Part shown: in pieces, positions 11,391-23,919 of the stretch
Position numbering within the stretch: the first letter of the stretch is position 1
How the letters are laid out: each line of letters opens with the position of its first letter
DNA from: Rhodamnia argentea
Lineage: Eukaryota > Streptophyta > Magnoliopsida > Myrtales > Myrtaceae
Length of the DNA: 64,000 bases
NCBI RefSeq assembly: GCF_020921035.1
Contig: NC_063157.1
Span: forward strand, 5,142,501-5,206,500
Direction of reading: 5' to 3'
Program-made: the position numbers and the translations under genes
The notes under the pieces: generated by a model
What the model saw: only the letters and a program-made list of their open reading frames with translations
What the model was told of the DNA's origin: nothing
The model's database searches: none

Positions 11391-13637
11391 GGATAGCCAT
11401 GAGCCCATGACGACATGATAGATAGTCAGACCTTTTGCATCACTGCCTGAAGTTTCTGTTGACTTTCGTTCTTCTATTTTGTTGGCCAAGCTGATGTGAT
11501 TTCGAGAATCTATGCGACACGGTTCTCCCCGCATGAATTTCAGCCGTTTTCACTGGTGTTGCGGTTTTCATAAATGTTTGGCTAAGATATTTATAGCCGC
11601 AATACCTTCGGCGGCGACCGTAATCCAGCCACAGTCGCACAAAACTGACATGAAATAAGCGGCCGGCGAGATCAATCATCGAACTACTAACGTAGCTCGG
11701 AAGTTATGCCAACTACTATCGACAACAGTAACATGTCATCCACGGTAAATTCGCGATAAATACCGAATAAGTCACGGAATACTACGAAGAGAATGTCTTT
11801 TTATGAATGAAACTTTGTTATTACAACGGATGGAGTAATATCGTCGGTTTTTGCGTACTTTGCACAAGTAAATAGTTTGCTGTCCTCGTGTAGAACGGCA
11901 TCATGGCCACGGAGTTTCGATTCAGGGTTTGGCACTGTCGCCAAAGAAAGGGTTCCTTTGTATCCCCATACAATTCCTATCATGTACAATGGTGACCCTG
12001 GAAGTGAATTGCACATATGGAACTCAAAGTAAACAGAAGCGAATCGCCCACGATGAGATCTTCGCTTCTTCCTATCGCGGATCCGAGGCGACGTTCTCGC
12101 AATGCCAATGCTTATGCACTAGCCGCGCTCCGCATCGGCAACCTTACGCTCAGCCAGCGGGGGAAAAAAGGGCGCGAAACCAACATTCCACGTCACATTA
12201 AACGTACTCTTTCGTCTTCGGGAGGTTGCGTTTGCCTCGGGCAATAGAGAGTTATCTTGAATGTACCGAGACTCTTTTAAGTGTGAACTGAAACTGGTGG
12301 GTTTTGACCCTATTCCAGGAGCACAGCGCGAGCGAGCTCCATTGCCCGGCATGGCCATGACTCTGTCTTCCTCCAATAATGGCTCAATTATTCTTTCGAT
12401 GCTTGTCTCCATCCGTTTCCCGCTGATTCAAATGGTGCCGAAGACTGTCTGAATGGCACCAATGCTTAGCAAAAGAAAAAAGAGAAATTGCGGCTAGGGT
12501 TGTTAGCTCCTTCCGCAGTTCTCCTCATCGACAGCGGAAGTCGATCCGAGACACACGGATGAGCGTGACGGAAAAGATGGTCAGCTTCGACGTACCCGAA
12601 AAGGTGAAGTGCGAAAACAGAGCGGATGGCGATGACGAGGAGACGCGCATCACTTTTTTAGAAGGTGGCTCTTTGTTCATCGGGTCATGGGGGGGACGAG
12701 ATAGCAATATTTGAAGTTTCCGAGGATGTTTCGTGAGGCCCTATACTTAAAGAAGCATATTTCGAAATAGGAATCAATCGCACATTGTCCTAAAAGCCGA
12801 TCATGTAAGTTTTGCTTTTGGCATTAGAGTTCCTTCGTTTCACAGTGACCCCTTTCATTACCTATTGGGATCTATCTACTATTATCGAAAATACCCTTCT
12901 GAATTTGATCATTTTGAGTCAATAACTCCCGTGAATTGATGCAATTTTTATGCAATTCCCCCCTACAGACTTTTACTTTTTTTTTTTGGCCACAATGCAC
13001 CTAAGGCGACTCTCCCGAGCTCATGGCCACGTCGAAAATAATGGCTATAGCCGACTAACGTGTGCTCGCCGCGTGCACATTTTGCAACCGTCGAAAAACA
13101 ATTTTAACCCAACATCTAAAGGCTGAGGGCCCGAGGCCAAGCCTGCAAATCTCACCATACCTAGAACATTAATTGAGCCATATCAATTCATCGGTCAGCA
13201 TAATGTTTTTATTACTTTAGCAAATTACAGTTCAATAAACTGTTGACATTGAGGTAGGAATGCCTCCAGAAAAGGGCCGCGGAAAACACGAGACTTCGGT
13301 AACTGATGTAAGCCCTGGCCGAACGATGCGGGTGTCCAGTTAAGGATAGGTAAGTTCTTTGTTTGACTCTAGAAACTAGAATGCATATGATTTTCAAGTA
13401 TCAAATTGACAACAGAAAATGGAGAGGGAAACAAGTTGCAGCAGCCAAAAATCTGTACAAGTCATTTTATACACCATCGTCGTGAATGCATACACTAACA
13501 AGACCGCATACTTTTTAAGAACTTAATTCAAGCATCTCAGGAACTTTGTGTATGTACTATGTACAAGTGTATGCACACAAACACAAGTGTGTGTGTATTA
13601 ATATCAAAGTGGTAACCGGAGTGCAGGAGACAAGGTT
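11391..13637. other. Spacer between lipase promoter side and At3g27210-type gene
   Basis: This 2.2-kb region has mixed composition, with a GC-richer part at about 12030-12420. The open frames there (longest about 97 codons) have no domain I recognise and no matching splice partners. I see no RNA gene or intact element. Confidence 0.5.
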
Positions 13638-15442
13638 CTAACCATGTATAGCTATGGCAGGGGTCATCTTCCTTCTCCTTTTACTAGAACCGCCGCAGGA
13701 TACCAAGCTCAAAAGGCAATCCTGAAAAGGAGTGACTTGTTTCTCCTCGATAATCGTTGAACCCCCACCAGCAGTCCTCTTGCTGCTGTGAACAGAGTTA
13801 GCCCCGGATGCGCTAGAAATCCCCCATGCCGGGTTTGTGGGGTTATTGGAGAATTTATTGTCGCCGTTGAGACATTGGCCGCCTCGGAAACTCTCCTGGA
13901 AAAGTTCAGCTAATTTCTTTTTGCCACCAGCTGGGGTTGGTTTGGGAATGGAGCCCAGTGCTTCATCCTTATAAAAGGTTGTGATCCTTTGAGGTGTGCT
14001 AGTAATGAAACTATCATGGACCGGAGTACTGCCACGAGAAGGAGTGAAATCTGCAGTGAGCATAACCAGAAAGAAAAGAGTTCAATCTTCTTCTGATTGA
14101 ATCATCGCCAGGCCCTGACAGAAAACTGAGTTGTAGTGCTTAATGCAAACTCTGTTTCATTCACTCCAGGAAGGATGCAGTTTTATTAAGACATGAAGAG
14201 AGATATGTCAAAAGTAGAGCACAATGCGATTAACACTAGAAGCGAATATGTTGATCTTGTTCTGTATCCAATCGAAAGTCGAAATACAAACCCAGCAAGA
14301 GGAAATACTTTAGGCGCATATCTGCATTTCAATAGCCTGAACAGCTTCATATATATAGATGGGATGTCTCACATCGTACTTGGAAGTTGGAACACAAGTG
14401 TCGTCGAATCCAGCTTACAGAAGTTATACTGATTGAATAGCGCAAAAGAAAAATTTTTCCCCTTACCGCCTTTTACACTGAAGAATTCATCTTCGCAGTC
14501 TGACTCCATCCAGGCTTGAGAATCAAAAAACTTGTCCTCTTTGCTCCCTGTGAACGGAAATATGTGAATCAAGTTCAAGCACCAAGAAATAGGAGATGCA
14601 GTGCATCACAAGCAACGGAAAATTACAGTCACTCATCAGACATCACTAAAAGATGATCAATTGCAGCATCAACCGGTTAAGTTCCACTGGACAAATCAAG
14701 AGCTACATCCATGTAGGTTCCACCAGACTTACATAGCTATCGGTTTGAAGGACTGGAGCAATCTTCAATCACTTGTGTCGACCAAGTGAAGAATGAATTA
14801 CATGTGCAGGCAGGAATGATCCTTTTTCCTCGTGTTAAGTCCACAAAATGGAGACAACTCCTAGTTACACTCGTGATCCTACTCTAGGAGGCATCGCGAA
14901 ATATGCCTGCCAGGACATTTAAAGTTAAATTCGAGGACCCTACATCGGTGCCTGGCATACCGAATGACGTGACAATGCAAACATCATTGCTTGATTGCGA
15001 AACTTACATCAATTTTAACATAGTGAATCAGTCATTGGATCAACGCAAGGGACTCGAAAAGGAACACTCGCCATTCCAGAACATATCTCTATCATACAAA
15101 ACAAGACCCACCAGACCAGTGCCCCCCCAGCAGCAACATAAGCCCACTACATCATTTGGCCAGACGAAGATATAGTCGCTTCACGCGAAAGAAACAGTGC
15201 AAAACTACAAACGGAACTTGAGCACCAGCTAACTTCAGAAGCCCGAACGTACCAAAATCGGAGAAAGTTGGCGTCCGGCGGGACCCGAGAGGAACACCGA
15301 TGGCGGCGACAGGGACTTCTCCGGCGGCGGGGCGCGGATGACGAGCACCCATGGGCTTCTCCATCTGGGAGGCGGAAGACAAGCTGCGTTTCACGGCGGA
15401 CTCCAAGGAAGAGCTCCTCTGGGCAGAAACGCACGAACCCAT
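13638..15442 (-). CDS. Uncharacterised protein of the At3g27210 family, complete, three exons
   Basis: The exons are 15253-15442, 14467-14547 and 13638-14050. They sum to 684 bases, giving 227 residues. The function of the family is unknown. The N-terminus MGSCVS has Gly2 and Cys4, a candidate N-myristoylation/palmitoylation site, so plasma-membrane attachment is plausible (inference). The family core crosses both introns: GSKEDKFFDSQAWMESDCED, then DEFFSVKG, then DFTPSRGSTPVHDSF. The C-terminal half is Ser/Gly-rich and ends in a basic patch (SSKRRRK). The start is supported by the MGSC motif, which the family shares. Its nearness to UKL matches the Arabidopsis pairs At3g27190/At3g27210 and At5g40870/At5g40860, as recalled. 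Confidence 0.9.
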
Positions 15443-17830
15443 CTCCCAAGTCCTCGCGAGGCGGTGCTTAGTGAGGCGTAATGCCCGTCAGGCCATGGCA
15501 GAGGAGACGGAGAGAGACCCAGAGAGAAGCGTTGCTTGTTTTCTTCCTCTTCTTTCTCCGTGGCGTTGGGCATAAGAAGAGGGTGGAAATTGCTTGAGGA
15601 GCAGAATCCGGGCATGTGGGAGGGAGGGACTGGGCGTGTAAGGGAGGAAGAGTTTGGAAGATGGGAGAGATTTGGCCTTGAAAGTGAAGTCATCCATTGG
15701 CCTTATCGTCGCCTTCTTTACGGGCATTCGGTCCCCCTGTCTGTCTTCGTTCCCACTTTTCCTTCTTTGGGAAATGAGTTGATGTTCGCTCGGATCGGCC
15801 ACCCCCCGCCGGCGTACAGGGACGTCAACCGACGATACGACGTCGTGGCCTACAGTATTCGTTATGGACCGTTGGATGACACTACTTGGGAAGAAAAAGT
15901 CAATTTTAATTGGCGAATTACAGCGGTTAGATTACGACAATTTGCGGTTGGTACGCTGTCGTACCTTCCCTCGCAAATCGACATGTAACTCAAGGAACGT
16001 TGCGACTCGGGCTAGTCGATTTTTATATGCGCTAGAGTGCAATGATTAGAGCATAACATCATTCGATCTGCTTCCTCGGAGCACATTTCTAGCCACATGT
16101 AGTTTTCTCTTTTCCGATCGAACACGTGTAATTGACTCATAGCTCGATGAGGGATTTGACCAAATACCAGGTTTTACGGTTGCAATATGATTCTACGGTT
16201 TTAATTCTCGTACTCGCACAAAATTCTAGGTAGCGCACGATGCGCTGGCGGTGTAATTGCTTTTGATTGTTGAAATTTTGGACTTCTAAGTCAATCATCG
16301 AGTTTATAAGAGATGTACAATTAACCGGCAAAATCGAGTTAAATCAAACAAAACATGCAAGCAAGTTGTGAACCGTACTCGAAATCGATGTTTGCTCAAG
16401 CAAACTTGCGGAGGTGAACCAAGTAAAGCTTGAACATAGGCAGCCCGCCCAAAACCGTCCAAGTCAAATCTCATGGCATGGAGAGATCTATCATCCGAAT
16501 TATTTAAGAGAACATAAGATGGAAAGGTAACAGAGAGTAAATTTGGTAACACATGCGAAAGGCCCGAACGACATATCTATCATCCACCTAATGCTTAGTT
16601 CCCCATCCATATGTACCGGATACACAAGGACTAATATGGTTATGGCTCTTAGAAAAGTATATCTATTATCAATAAGGTATAGATATTAGAAGAACTAAGC
16701 ATAATGAAAAAGAGATAGATGTGTGGAGTGGTGTGCTTAAGTACCGCAACCACCTTATGACGACGGTCATGCCGCCACAACATGACCACCTTATAGTGGT
16801 TGCCTCGAACGGCTCTCCATGTGTGGGTTGTCGAAACCATTGACCTATAAGAATTTGATTCAAGCATATCAGTTGCTAATAGTAAAATGAAATTTTAGTG
16901 TTCGTGCAATTAGAACGTCGCCTAATTGCAAGATCAATAGGGAAATTGTCGAGAAAGTTCTATACATATTGCACTTATGCCAATTCGGTTCTAAATTTTT
17001 TAATTTGACCAAATTAATACTAAACTTTTTGGCAATTTTCCCATGAAGTTTATCCGGCCAATTTTGGCTGTAAATCGTTGATATGGACATCAGCCATCTT
17101 ACCACGCCTAGCTAGCATTGAAGTGAATAATTTTTAATTTTTTTTAAACAAACTTCTAACTTTTTCTTTTTGCTTTTTTTTCTGATTCCTCTTCTTCTCC
17201 TCCCTGGCCACATAGCTCTGTTGCTCACTTGCCGCCGCATCATCAGCCGACCATTGCCACTGCAAGGCCTCGCCATCGCGCCTCCTCCCGTTGTCAACAC
17301 CAGCCCTTCATCCGCTTGAGTCATCGTTGTGTTCTCCAACCCTCCCTGTCACCATGTGCGAAGGTTGTGAGCCATGGCAATGGAGGTCACGAGCTCCGTC
17401 GATTTGCTTGAATGGAGGTCTCCAGCCTCACGCACCCATAGATCTAGGTCGCACAAGCTTGGGGACCTCCATGGCCACGCTCGAGGTTCGGAGGGACATA
17501 CACGGTCTCTCTGGTGAAGGGGGCCCTCCGACACTCGCCCTCGCCCAAACCAAGCCCAGTGAGGCTAACCCTCGCCCTGTCGCAGGCGTGGGCGACCCTT
17601 ACCCAGGCGAGACCAGCACTTGCCAACCATTGCTTATGGCCAGTGACAACAAGAAAATTGAAATGTTTATAATTGAATTGGGATAATGCAATAGATTTAT
17701 GATTTTTTTTTTTAGTAACTTCTCTCAAAATCAAGAGAAAAACAGTGACTCGATTTATTAAACTTTCTACTCATCTCATGGAAGAATGGATGGCCAAAAG
17801 AATCAAAACACAGATGAAATCCAAACTAAG
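15443..17830. other. Spacer between the At3g27210-type gene and the calmodulin-like gene
   Basis: The first 350 bases are the promoter/leader of the At3g27210-type gene. The rest is AT-rich up to about 17150. A composite repeat follows at about 16970-17640 (see separate entry). No gene is supported. Confidence 0.5.
16970..17640. repeat. Composite AT-rich/GC-rich interspersed repeat, copy 1
   Basis: An AT-rich block with phrases such as CCAATTCGGTTCTAAA and TTGGCAATTTTCCCATGAAG runs into a pyrimidine tract and then a GC-rich block with gcgaggcc-type words. The same layout recurs near 27190-27680 and 50620-50940. I cannot assign a class. Confidence 0.45.
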
Positions 17831-18256
17831 TCACGACATCATGACCCTAAACTCATCAAAATTGATGACCCCGTCCCCGTCGAGATCGAACTTGGCAATC
17901 ATCACCTTACACTCGCCCAGACTCCGGGACTCCCCGAGCCGACTCAGCATCTTCTTCAGGCTCTTGGGCGTGATGCACCCGCCGCCGTCCATCTCGTACA
18001 TCTTGAACGCCTCCTTCAGGTCGGCGGCCTTCTCCTCCGCCCCGCCGCCCTCGACGAACGCCACGAAGTCCTCGAACCCCAGCTGGCCGTCGCCGTCACC
18101 GTCCAAGACCTCCACCGCCGCCTCCGCCTCCTCCAGCGAGATGTCGCCGCCGCCGACGGTGGCCACACACTGCCGCAGCTCAGCGGGGGATATCTTGCGG
18201 TCCTTGTCCCCGTCGAAGTGGCTGAAGACGCGCTCGTACTGCTCGCGCTTGTCCAT
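17831..18256 (-). CDS. Calmodulin-like calcium-binding protein (CML), intronless, 141 residues
   Basis: The protein has four EF-hand positions. Loop 1 is residues 15-26 (DGDKDRKISPAE), loop 2 is 52-63 (DGDGDGQLGFED) and loop 4 is 124-135 (DLDGDGVINFDE); all keep their calcium ligands. Loop 3 (about 88-99, EMDGGGCITPKS) lacks the first Asp and the final Glu and is probably silent. This pattern of three working loops is typical of the CML37-40/CML31-type group. The expected role is a cytosolic or nuclear calcium sensor in stress signalling, from family knowledge. The gene is a single exon with high GC. Its place next to adenylate kinase 7 agrees with At3g01830 (CML40) beside At3g01820, so a CML40-like orthologue is possible. 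Confidence 0.93.
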   Translation of the reverse strand: MDKREQYERVFSHFDGDKDRKISPAELRQCVATVGGGDISLEEAEAAVEVLDGDGDGQLGFEDFVAFVEGGGAEEKAADLKEAFKMYEMDGGGCITPKSLKKMLSRLGESRSLGECKVMIAKFDLDGDGVINFDEFRVMMS

Positions 18257-18372
18257 GGTTCTCTTCTCACTGTCTTATTTAGCTACAAAAAGGTTTGAAC
18301 GTCGAAGCTCTTGAGATTGGGTTTTCACGTTGATGATGTTATGAGACAGTTTTTGATTGAAGAAGAGAGTGA

Positions 18373-18379
18373 ATTTATA
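18373..18379 (-). promoter_or_regulatory. Probable TATA box of the calmodulin-like gene
   Basis: The minus strand reads CTATAAATTC about 117 bases before the ATG. Confidence 0.55.
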
Positions 18380-18664
18380 GAGGCGGAAATGACGCGTGTC
18401 GTGCGTTGACCGCCTGAGTTATGACTTGAAGAAGGGGTATCTCGCTCGCCTTTCGGGGAAGGAAGAAATTGGGATGTTGCCTTTTGTTCCTCGTTTGAAA
18501 ATTGGGAAAAACGAAGTCAAAGGACTCTTCTTTCACGTCAATACGTCATAGCTGAGACAATGCCTCCTACCGTTTAGAACATTTTTCTTGCATATTAATA
18601 ATCGTGTTAACACCTCACGAAAATACTTTCGACGAGATATTATATCACGCATGTCGTAGCGACA

Positions 18665-19765
18665 CACACGGTGAGGTTAGCTCGGACGAAGCGTCGATAG
18701 AACGTCGTTTTATCTCGTACCTCTGATCCGAGATGATAAACATGCTGATCGAGTGAGCCGTGCCAATTTAAACGAGGAAAAGTCGCTGCATATGGCAAAT
18801 ACTTTACTTGAATCACAAGATGCATGTTTTACAATTCGTCTGGATTGCAAGATTGATAATCTAGATATATTTCGGTGTGTATCACGAGCACATCCTCGCT
18901 CGGAATTCCGAGTTTTTCTTGACGCTGGACAAATCGGGATTTTTTGTTCCTACCAAGTTTATCAATAATGAGGAACCACGGTTGGAAATTTTTAGGACCA
19001 AGACATCATTATTTTCCCTGAAAAGACATCGGAGCATTGAAGGAGTCAGTGGGAATAGCCAAGAACCCGCAATTTTTGAACCCAGGGCGGACGTGGGGAA
19101 GAACATTCTAGAATACGGTACGACATGTCAGGCACAACAAAACGGTCAAAAAAACGAGTGTGCAGTGGGATCGGACCGCCCGTCAGTTCGAGAAAGCGGG
19201 GCCCAGATTGACCGTCGTGGTGATTCGTGCCACCGACAAACGAAGCACCACCAGAGAAGCAGAGCCTCCCATTTTGGAGGAAGTCAACAATTGGAATTTT
19301 GTGACTCTCGTTTCTCTCATGAATCTCTCCGCATTTGCTGTGTAAAGGAGGAGTGAGCACTGGACCCTTTTTCCATGAAGGTGAGATGGGGCCGGAGAAC
19401 TCGGAGATTCCCTTGGAGACCGCGCAATTGCGAGTGGAGGTGATCGTCGGAAGAGTTCGATTCGGGTTGCGCTTGACTTGTGAACGACAAATATCATTAG
19501 GCTTCAAAGAGGTGCGACCAAATTCTTGAGGAAAAACGTAATTTCTTTTCTCTAACGGGCGGATGCGAGCAAAGAGTCTTAACCTCGATAGATCAATCTC
19601 TTTTTATTGATTTCAATTCTTTTCCCCTTTACCTGTGAAAGTGTCCTAGGAAGATTGTCGTAGGGACAAAAGATAACTAGGTATATTTCATATTAAAGTT
19701 TGGCGTTAACATCACGTGACACACGCGAGAGGCTCATCTAGAAGTTTGGGAAATGGATAACGCGG
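18665..19765. repeat. Diverged dispersed repeat, copy A
   Basis: It shares ordered blocks with copy B at 20245-21025: GTGAGGTTAGCT near the start, then CCTCGCTCGGAATTCCGAGT, AGAACATTCTAGAA, ACAAACGAAGCACC, GGAAGTCAACA and GGGAAATGG near the end. Copy A is about 300 bases longer because of extra sequence near 19300-19555. The open frames in it have no known domain. Its class is unknown. Confidence 0.7.
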
Positions 19766-20244
19766 CACGTATGTACAATGTCCGAGTATTAAAAGAACTT
19801 TGAAATAATTTGTGGTCGGGTCCGTCTAGTGCTACTTATAAATCAATGTACGTATGAAGTTTGCCAGCTTAAGTATAGAAAGGATCGACTAGCTCAGCCA
19901 GAGCTATGCAATTTACTTAAGAAATTGGGATGTCAGCTAGCTAGCTGTTAAGAATCAAAATGTGATTTGTTCTTGACGGGATGAAGATGGGCTTCTCTAA
20001 CTGCAGATTGTTTTGTTATTTGCTTTGTTATGCAATTATTTAGGGTTTGCAAGGCTTGAAAACTAACTATGTATCTTTCGAGTATTATTCTGATTAATTA
20101 ATGAAATCTTTCTTTTGATAAAAAAAATTAAAAACATTTTGTTGGAGATAAATAACCATAAAAAAAAAAACTTATATTTTTATTTTCAATGAGATCCCTA
20201 CTTATGCACTTTGCAGATGTTAGTTTTTTTTTTTTTTTTTGACA

Positions 20245-21025
20245 AAACCGTGAGGTTAGCTTAGACGGTCGACATCGTTTCACCTCCAATCCGTGGTGAT
20301 AAGCACACCGATCGGACGTGTCACACCAATCTAAATGAGAGAATCCCTATGCATACGAACTCGAGTACGTATTACGATTCACCCGAATCGTGAAATTGAT
20401 GGTCTAAACGTATTTCGACGTATGCTCCACGCACGCCCTCGCTCGGAATTCCGAGTTTCATGAGAAGACGTTGGAGCACTCAACGGGCCAGCGGAAACAG
20501 CCAAGAACGAACCCGCAATTTCGAACCCGGAAAAGAAGTGGAGAAGAACATTCTAGAAGACAAAACAATGTATCATCATACACAATTAAAAACGGTCAAA
20601 GTGGTGGGGAAAAAAAAAAACCACCCGTATGGAGCGGACCACCCACCCGTAAGACAAGAAAGCGGGCGGAGCCCCTTTTTACATCGACCGTCGGATCGGT
20701 GCGATTCGTATCGCCGACAAACGAAGCACCGCCAGGAAAAGGAGGAGACCTCCCGTTTTCCAGGAAGTCAACACTGGGGGACGAGATTTTCTTCCCCACC
20801 AGCGAACGCGAGCAAAAGATTTTTAGACTTGACGGATCGATCTCCTTCATTGATTTCGATTCTTTCGCCCCTTGTCCGTCAAAGTGTCCAAGGAAGATAT
20901 TTCTCCTAGAGGACAAAAGAGAATTAGGTACACTTTACTCTGAAGTTTGAGGCTACGTCGGGTGACACGTGCGAGAGAGAGAGAGAGAGGCTAATCTAAA
21001 AGTTTTGGGAAATGGGTGACGTGGC
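20245..21025. repeat. Diverged dispersed repeat, copy B
   Basis: This is the direct-orientation partner of 18665-19765, with about 480 bases between the copies. The left side begins after a T run (20224-20240). A (GA)n run (about 20973-20989) lies near the right end. No gene is supported. Confidence 0.7.
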
Positions 21026-21301
21026 CCCGAATGGCTATCCAGCGTGATATCTCCTGTAGAATTGTAACGATCTTCAATGCAAAACATGTTCAACTCGTAT
21101 CCAGATAGGAGAGAGGCGACTCCATCCCCTTGACAACCAATTTGTAAAGATTTCTACGGCGCCAAATAGTCTAAATTCATCTCTTTATGAAATCAATTAT
21201 CATACACTTTCTCTTTCTTTTGGTCTAGTTAGCCGTTACTTTTCTTTAATGGCCGTGTGTTTTTAATGTGAAAATGTACTTGCAATTATCGATAGCGTAT
21301 G

Positions 21302-23853
21302 TAAACATGACCACGGGCCGCTTTGAGCCCGGAACCGGCCCGGGACAAATCCGAAACCGGCCCGTTGACCGGGCTCGCCGGTTCCAAATCGGAACTAGCC
21401 CGTGCCATAGGGGCCGGTTACGAGTCCTTTAGAAAGTTGAACCTGAAAAGAAGCCGGTAGAAAAAAAATAAAATAAAAATTTTAAAAAGGGGACCCAGGC
21501 AATGGTCACTCCCCTCCCCCCCAACTCTTTTTTTCTTTCTTTATTAATTTGTAAATTCTATCCTAACCATTATAAATACTCCTTACATCTCTCATTTTCT
21601 TTTTCTCACAATTCCTCTCAAATTTTCTCAATCCGCTTTCAACTCAATTCTCTCAAAAAATGGCAAGTGGAAGCGGGACTAGTGACAAAGGCAATAACAA
21701 GATGGGAGAATCCGATTATCCTTGCGATCCTCGTGATTATGCATATTGGAAATTCGATGATGATATCAATATTATTTCCAATACGGAGCACGTTCCAACG
21801 GAAGAAAGTTTTCATCATCCTATCGGTATCGAAAAAACGTCAACAACAAATGAGCCGGAATGAGAGTTTACATCCGATATATGAAACCATTTCTTGAATA
21901 CGGAAAGATTCAATATTGGTCCAAAAAGATATGATGTAGTTTGTAAACATTGTGGGATAATATACAAATATTTAAATGGCATCTTAAGGCGAAACATCCA
22001 ACCCAAGCGGGAATTGACACCAGGCAACAACAAATTTCAGGGTACGTCAATCCTAACACTCATCCTTTATTTCATTATAAAGAATAATTAGGTAAATTTA
22101 TTTTCGCTAAACATTTATAATTTTAAAAGAATATTATTTTCTTAATAAAATTTTTTTTAATTGGTTTTGATAATGCAGCGGCAAATACCGTTTTAATTGC
22201 CGATTTAGAAAAGATTTTTAAACCCATTTTTGGTGGATAATTTTTTTACGTTAAATGTGCTTGTCATGTTTTAAATTTATGTGTACAAGATTGTTTAAAA
22301 ATTCTTGATATTTTTCTCAACTCAATAAAAATAGCAATTCAATTTTTATGGAAACATGCCCAATTAATGAAAGAATGGTGCATATTTTGTAAAATTAATG
22401 GAAAAAGATCAAAAATATTTTCAAGTAATGTTTCAAATCATTGGAATTTTACTTATAAGTTGCTTAATGCATCTTTTGCATATAAAGATTTATTATGTGC
22501 ATTTATTTCGGATAATATTACTCAAATTAATTTATACCCACGAGGGTAGAATATTTACAAAAAAATTTAGATATTTTAAATTTTTTTAATGATACAACTT
22601 ATACTTTATTCAGTGTTTATTATCCTATTATGCATTTATTTTTAATAGAGTATATTAATATTGTTGGAGTTTTTGAAGAAAATGAAAATGACGATAAATT
22701 ACGTGATACTATTATAGCAATGCGAACAAAATGACTACATTATTATAGCGAAATTTATATTATTTATTTAGTTGCTTGTGTTTTTTATCCACGTTGCAAA
22801 TTAGATAGTTTAGGTGATTATTTGAATACGTATTATGAATGTTTACATTTAATTGAAATGGTAAATGTTAGAGCTATACAAACAATTGTTAAAAACACAA
22901 TAGTATAATTATATAATGAATTTTTTAGTAAATATAATATAGGTGATAATGGATCTTCTCAAACTAGTGACATACAAAGCGGGGACCTAGGTAAAATTAA
23001 TAGAGGGTACAAACTTCTGTTGAATAGGCAAAAAACTAAAAGGAAGTAATAGGAAATATTTCTGAAATAGAGAGCCATCTAACCATTTCTTTTGAGTTTG
23101 ATGAATCCGAAGGAAGCACAGATTTCACAATATTAGATTGGTGAAAGAGGCATTCAGCCCAATACCCAATTCTCACTCTCATTGCAAATCATGTTTTAGC
23201 AATTCCTTGTTCAGCGGTTGCCGTTGAACAAGAATTTAGCGCTGAAGGCAATATTTTGGAGGAACGACATTCAAGATTAGCTCCAGATTCGATAGAGGCT
23301 TAAGTTTGTGTTGATGATTAGACAAAGGCTCAATTATCGACAACAAGAGATAGATCGCAACAATGAAGCATAATTCTTTGATGACGGAGATACCACCGCC
23401 ATGGGTACCGATACCGGAATGGGTAGCGACGATTGATAATGAGATAAGTATGGGGTTTTCAAAGGTAAAAGAATTACACGAGCTTTGATTCTTCTATCCC
23501 AAGAAGATATGTAGACTTTTAATGATAATCCATTAAGTTCAAGTTCATTCCCCTTCTTTTTTTTCCTCCAAAATTTAATTACAATTTGTATTTGATAAAT
23601 TATTATTTCATAATTCATTATTTAAAAATTAAATTCAAAAATCATAATCAGAATCGAAACCGAAACCGAAACCGGTGGTTCCATTTTCGATTTTGAAAAG
23701 AAATCGGGCTCGAAATCGGCCTCGAAATCGCCAATTCAAAATCGAAACCTAAATAACTCCTTAAGGGCTTGGTTCCAATTCCCCCATGGCCACGAACTAG
23801 AACCGCCGGTTCATGAACCGGAAGCAGCCTATTCCGGCCCGTGGCCATGCCTA
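21302..23853 (+). mobile_element. Decayed hAT transposon, 2552 bp, with 8-bp target duplication
   Basis: The left end reads TAAACATGACCACGGGCCG and the right end, read inward, TAGGCATGGCCACGGGCCG (16 of 19 identical). The flanks are a perfect 8-bp direct repeat AGCGTATG (21294-21301 and 23854-23861). Both subterminal regions are rich in CCGG words (21324-21420 and 23660-23840). The body encodes remains of a plus-strand hAT transposase: an acidic N-terminus from 21661, a BED zinc-finger start near 21900-22030 (VCKHCG), middle parts near 22240-22540, and the hATC dimerisation region near 23160-23310 (AVEQEFSAEG). Many stops interrupt these parts, leaving open stretches under about 90 codons, so it is inactive. 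The RICESLEEPER-like subgroup is the best guess. Confidence 0.9.
21660..23340 (+). pseudogene. Broken hAT transposase
   Basis: Remains of the transposase lie in order within the hAT element at 21302-23853: Ser/Gly-rich leader, BED-type zinc finger (Cys-x2-Cys near 21945), the central RNase H-like region with few clear residues, and a C-terminal hATC segment with IPCSAVAVEQEFSAEG. Several in-frame stops and frame changes rule out a working protein. Confidence 0.8.
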
Positions 23854-23919
23854 AGCGTATGCACAAGCATTGCGAAGGTTTTCGTCAGGTAAGGTTGGAA
23901 ATATATTCTTTTCTTTTGG

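Noticed and set aside
12030-12420. GC-richer stretch with several overlapping open frames of 90-97 codons on both strands
   Set aside because: No frame shows a known domain or conserved motif. GC-rich DNA gives long chance frames.
15488-15988. Overlapping open frames of 104-150 codons upstream of the At3g27210-type gene
   Set aside because: They lie in its promoter/leader, with no domain and no splice continuation.
19046-19507. Open frame of 153 codons in repeat copy A, partly similar to a frame in copy B
   Set aside because: The similarity reflects the DNA repeat. Frames differ outside a short block and there is no known domain.
18665-21025. Repeat pair as the two ends of a terminal-repeat element
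   Set aside because: I could not find matching end dinucleotides, a target duplication, or primer-binding and coding parts in the 480-base middle, so I left it unclassified.
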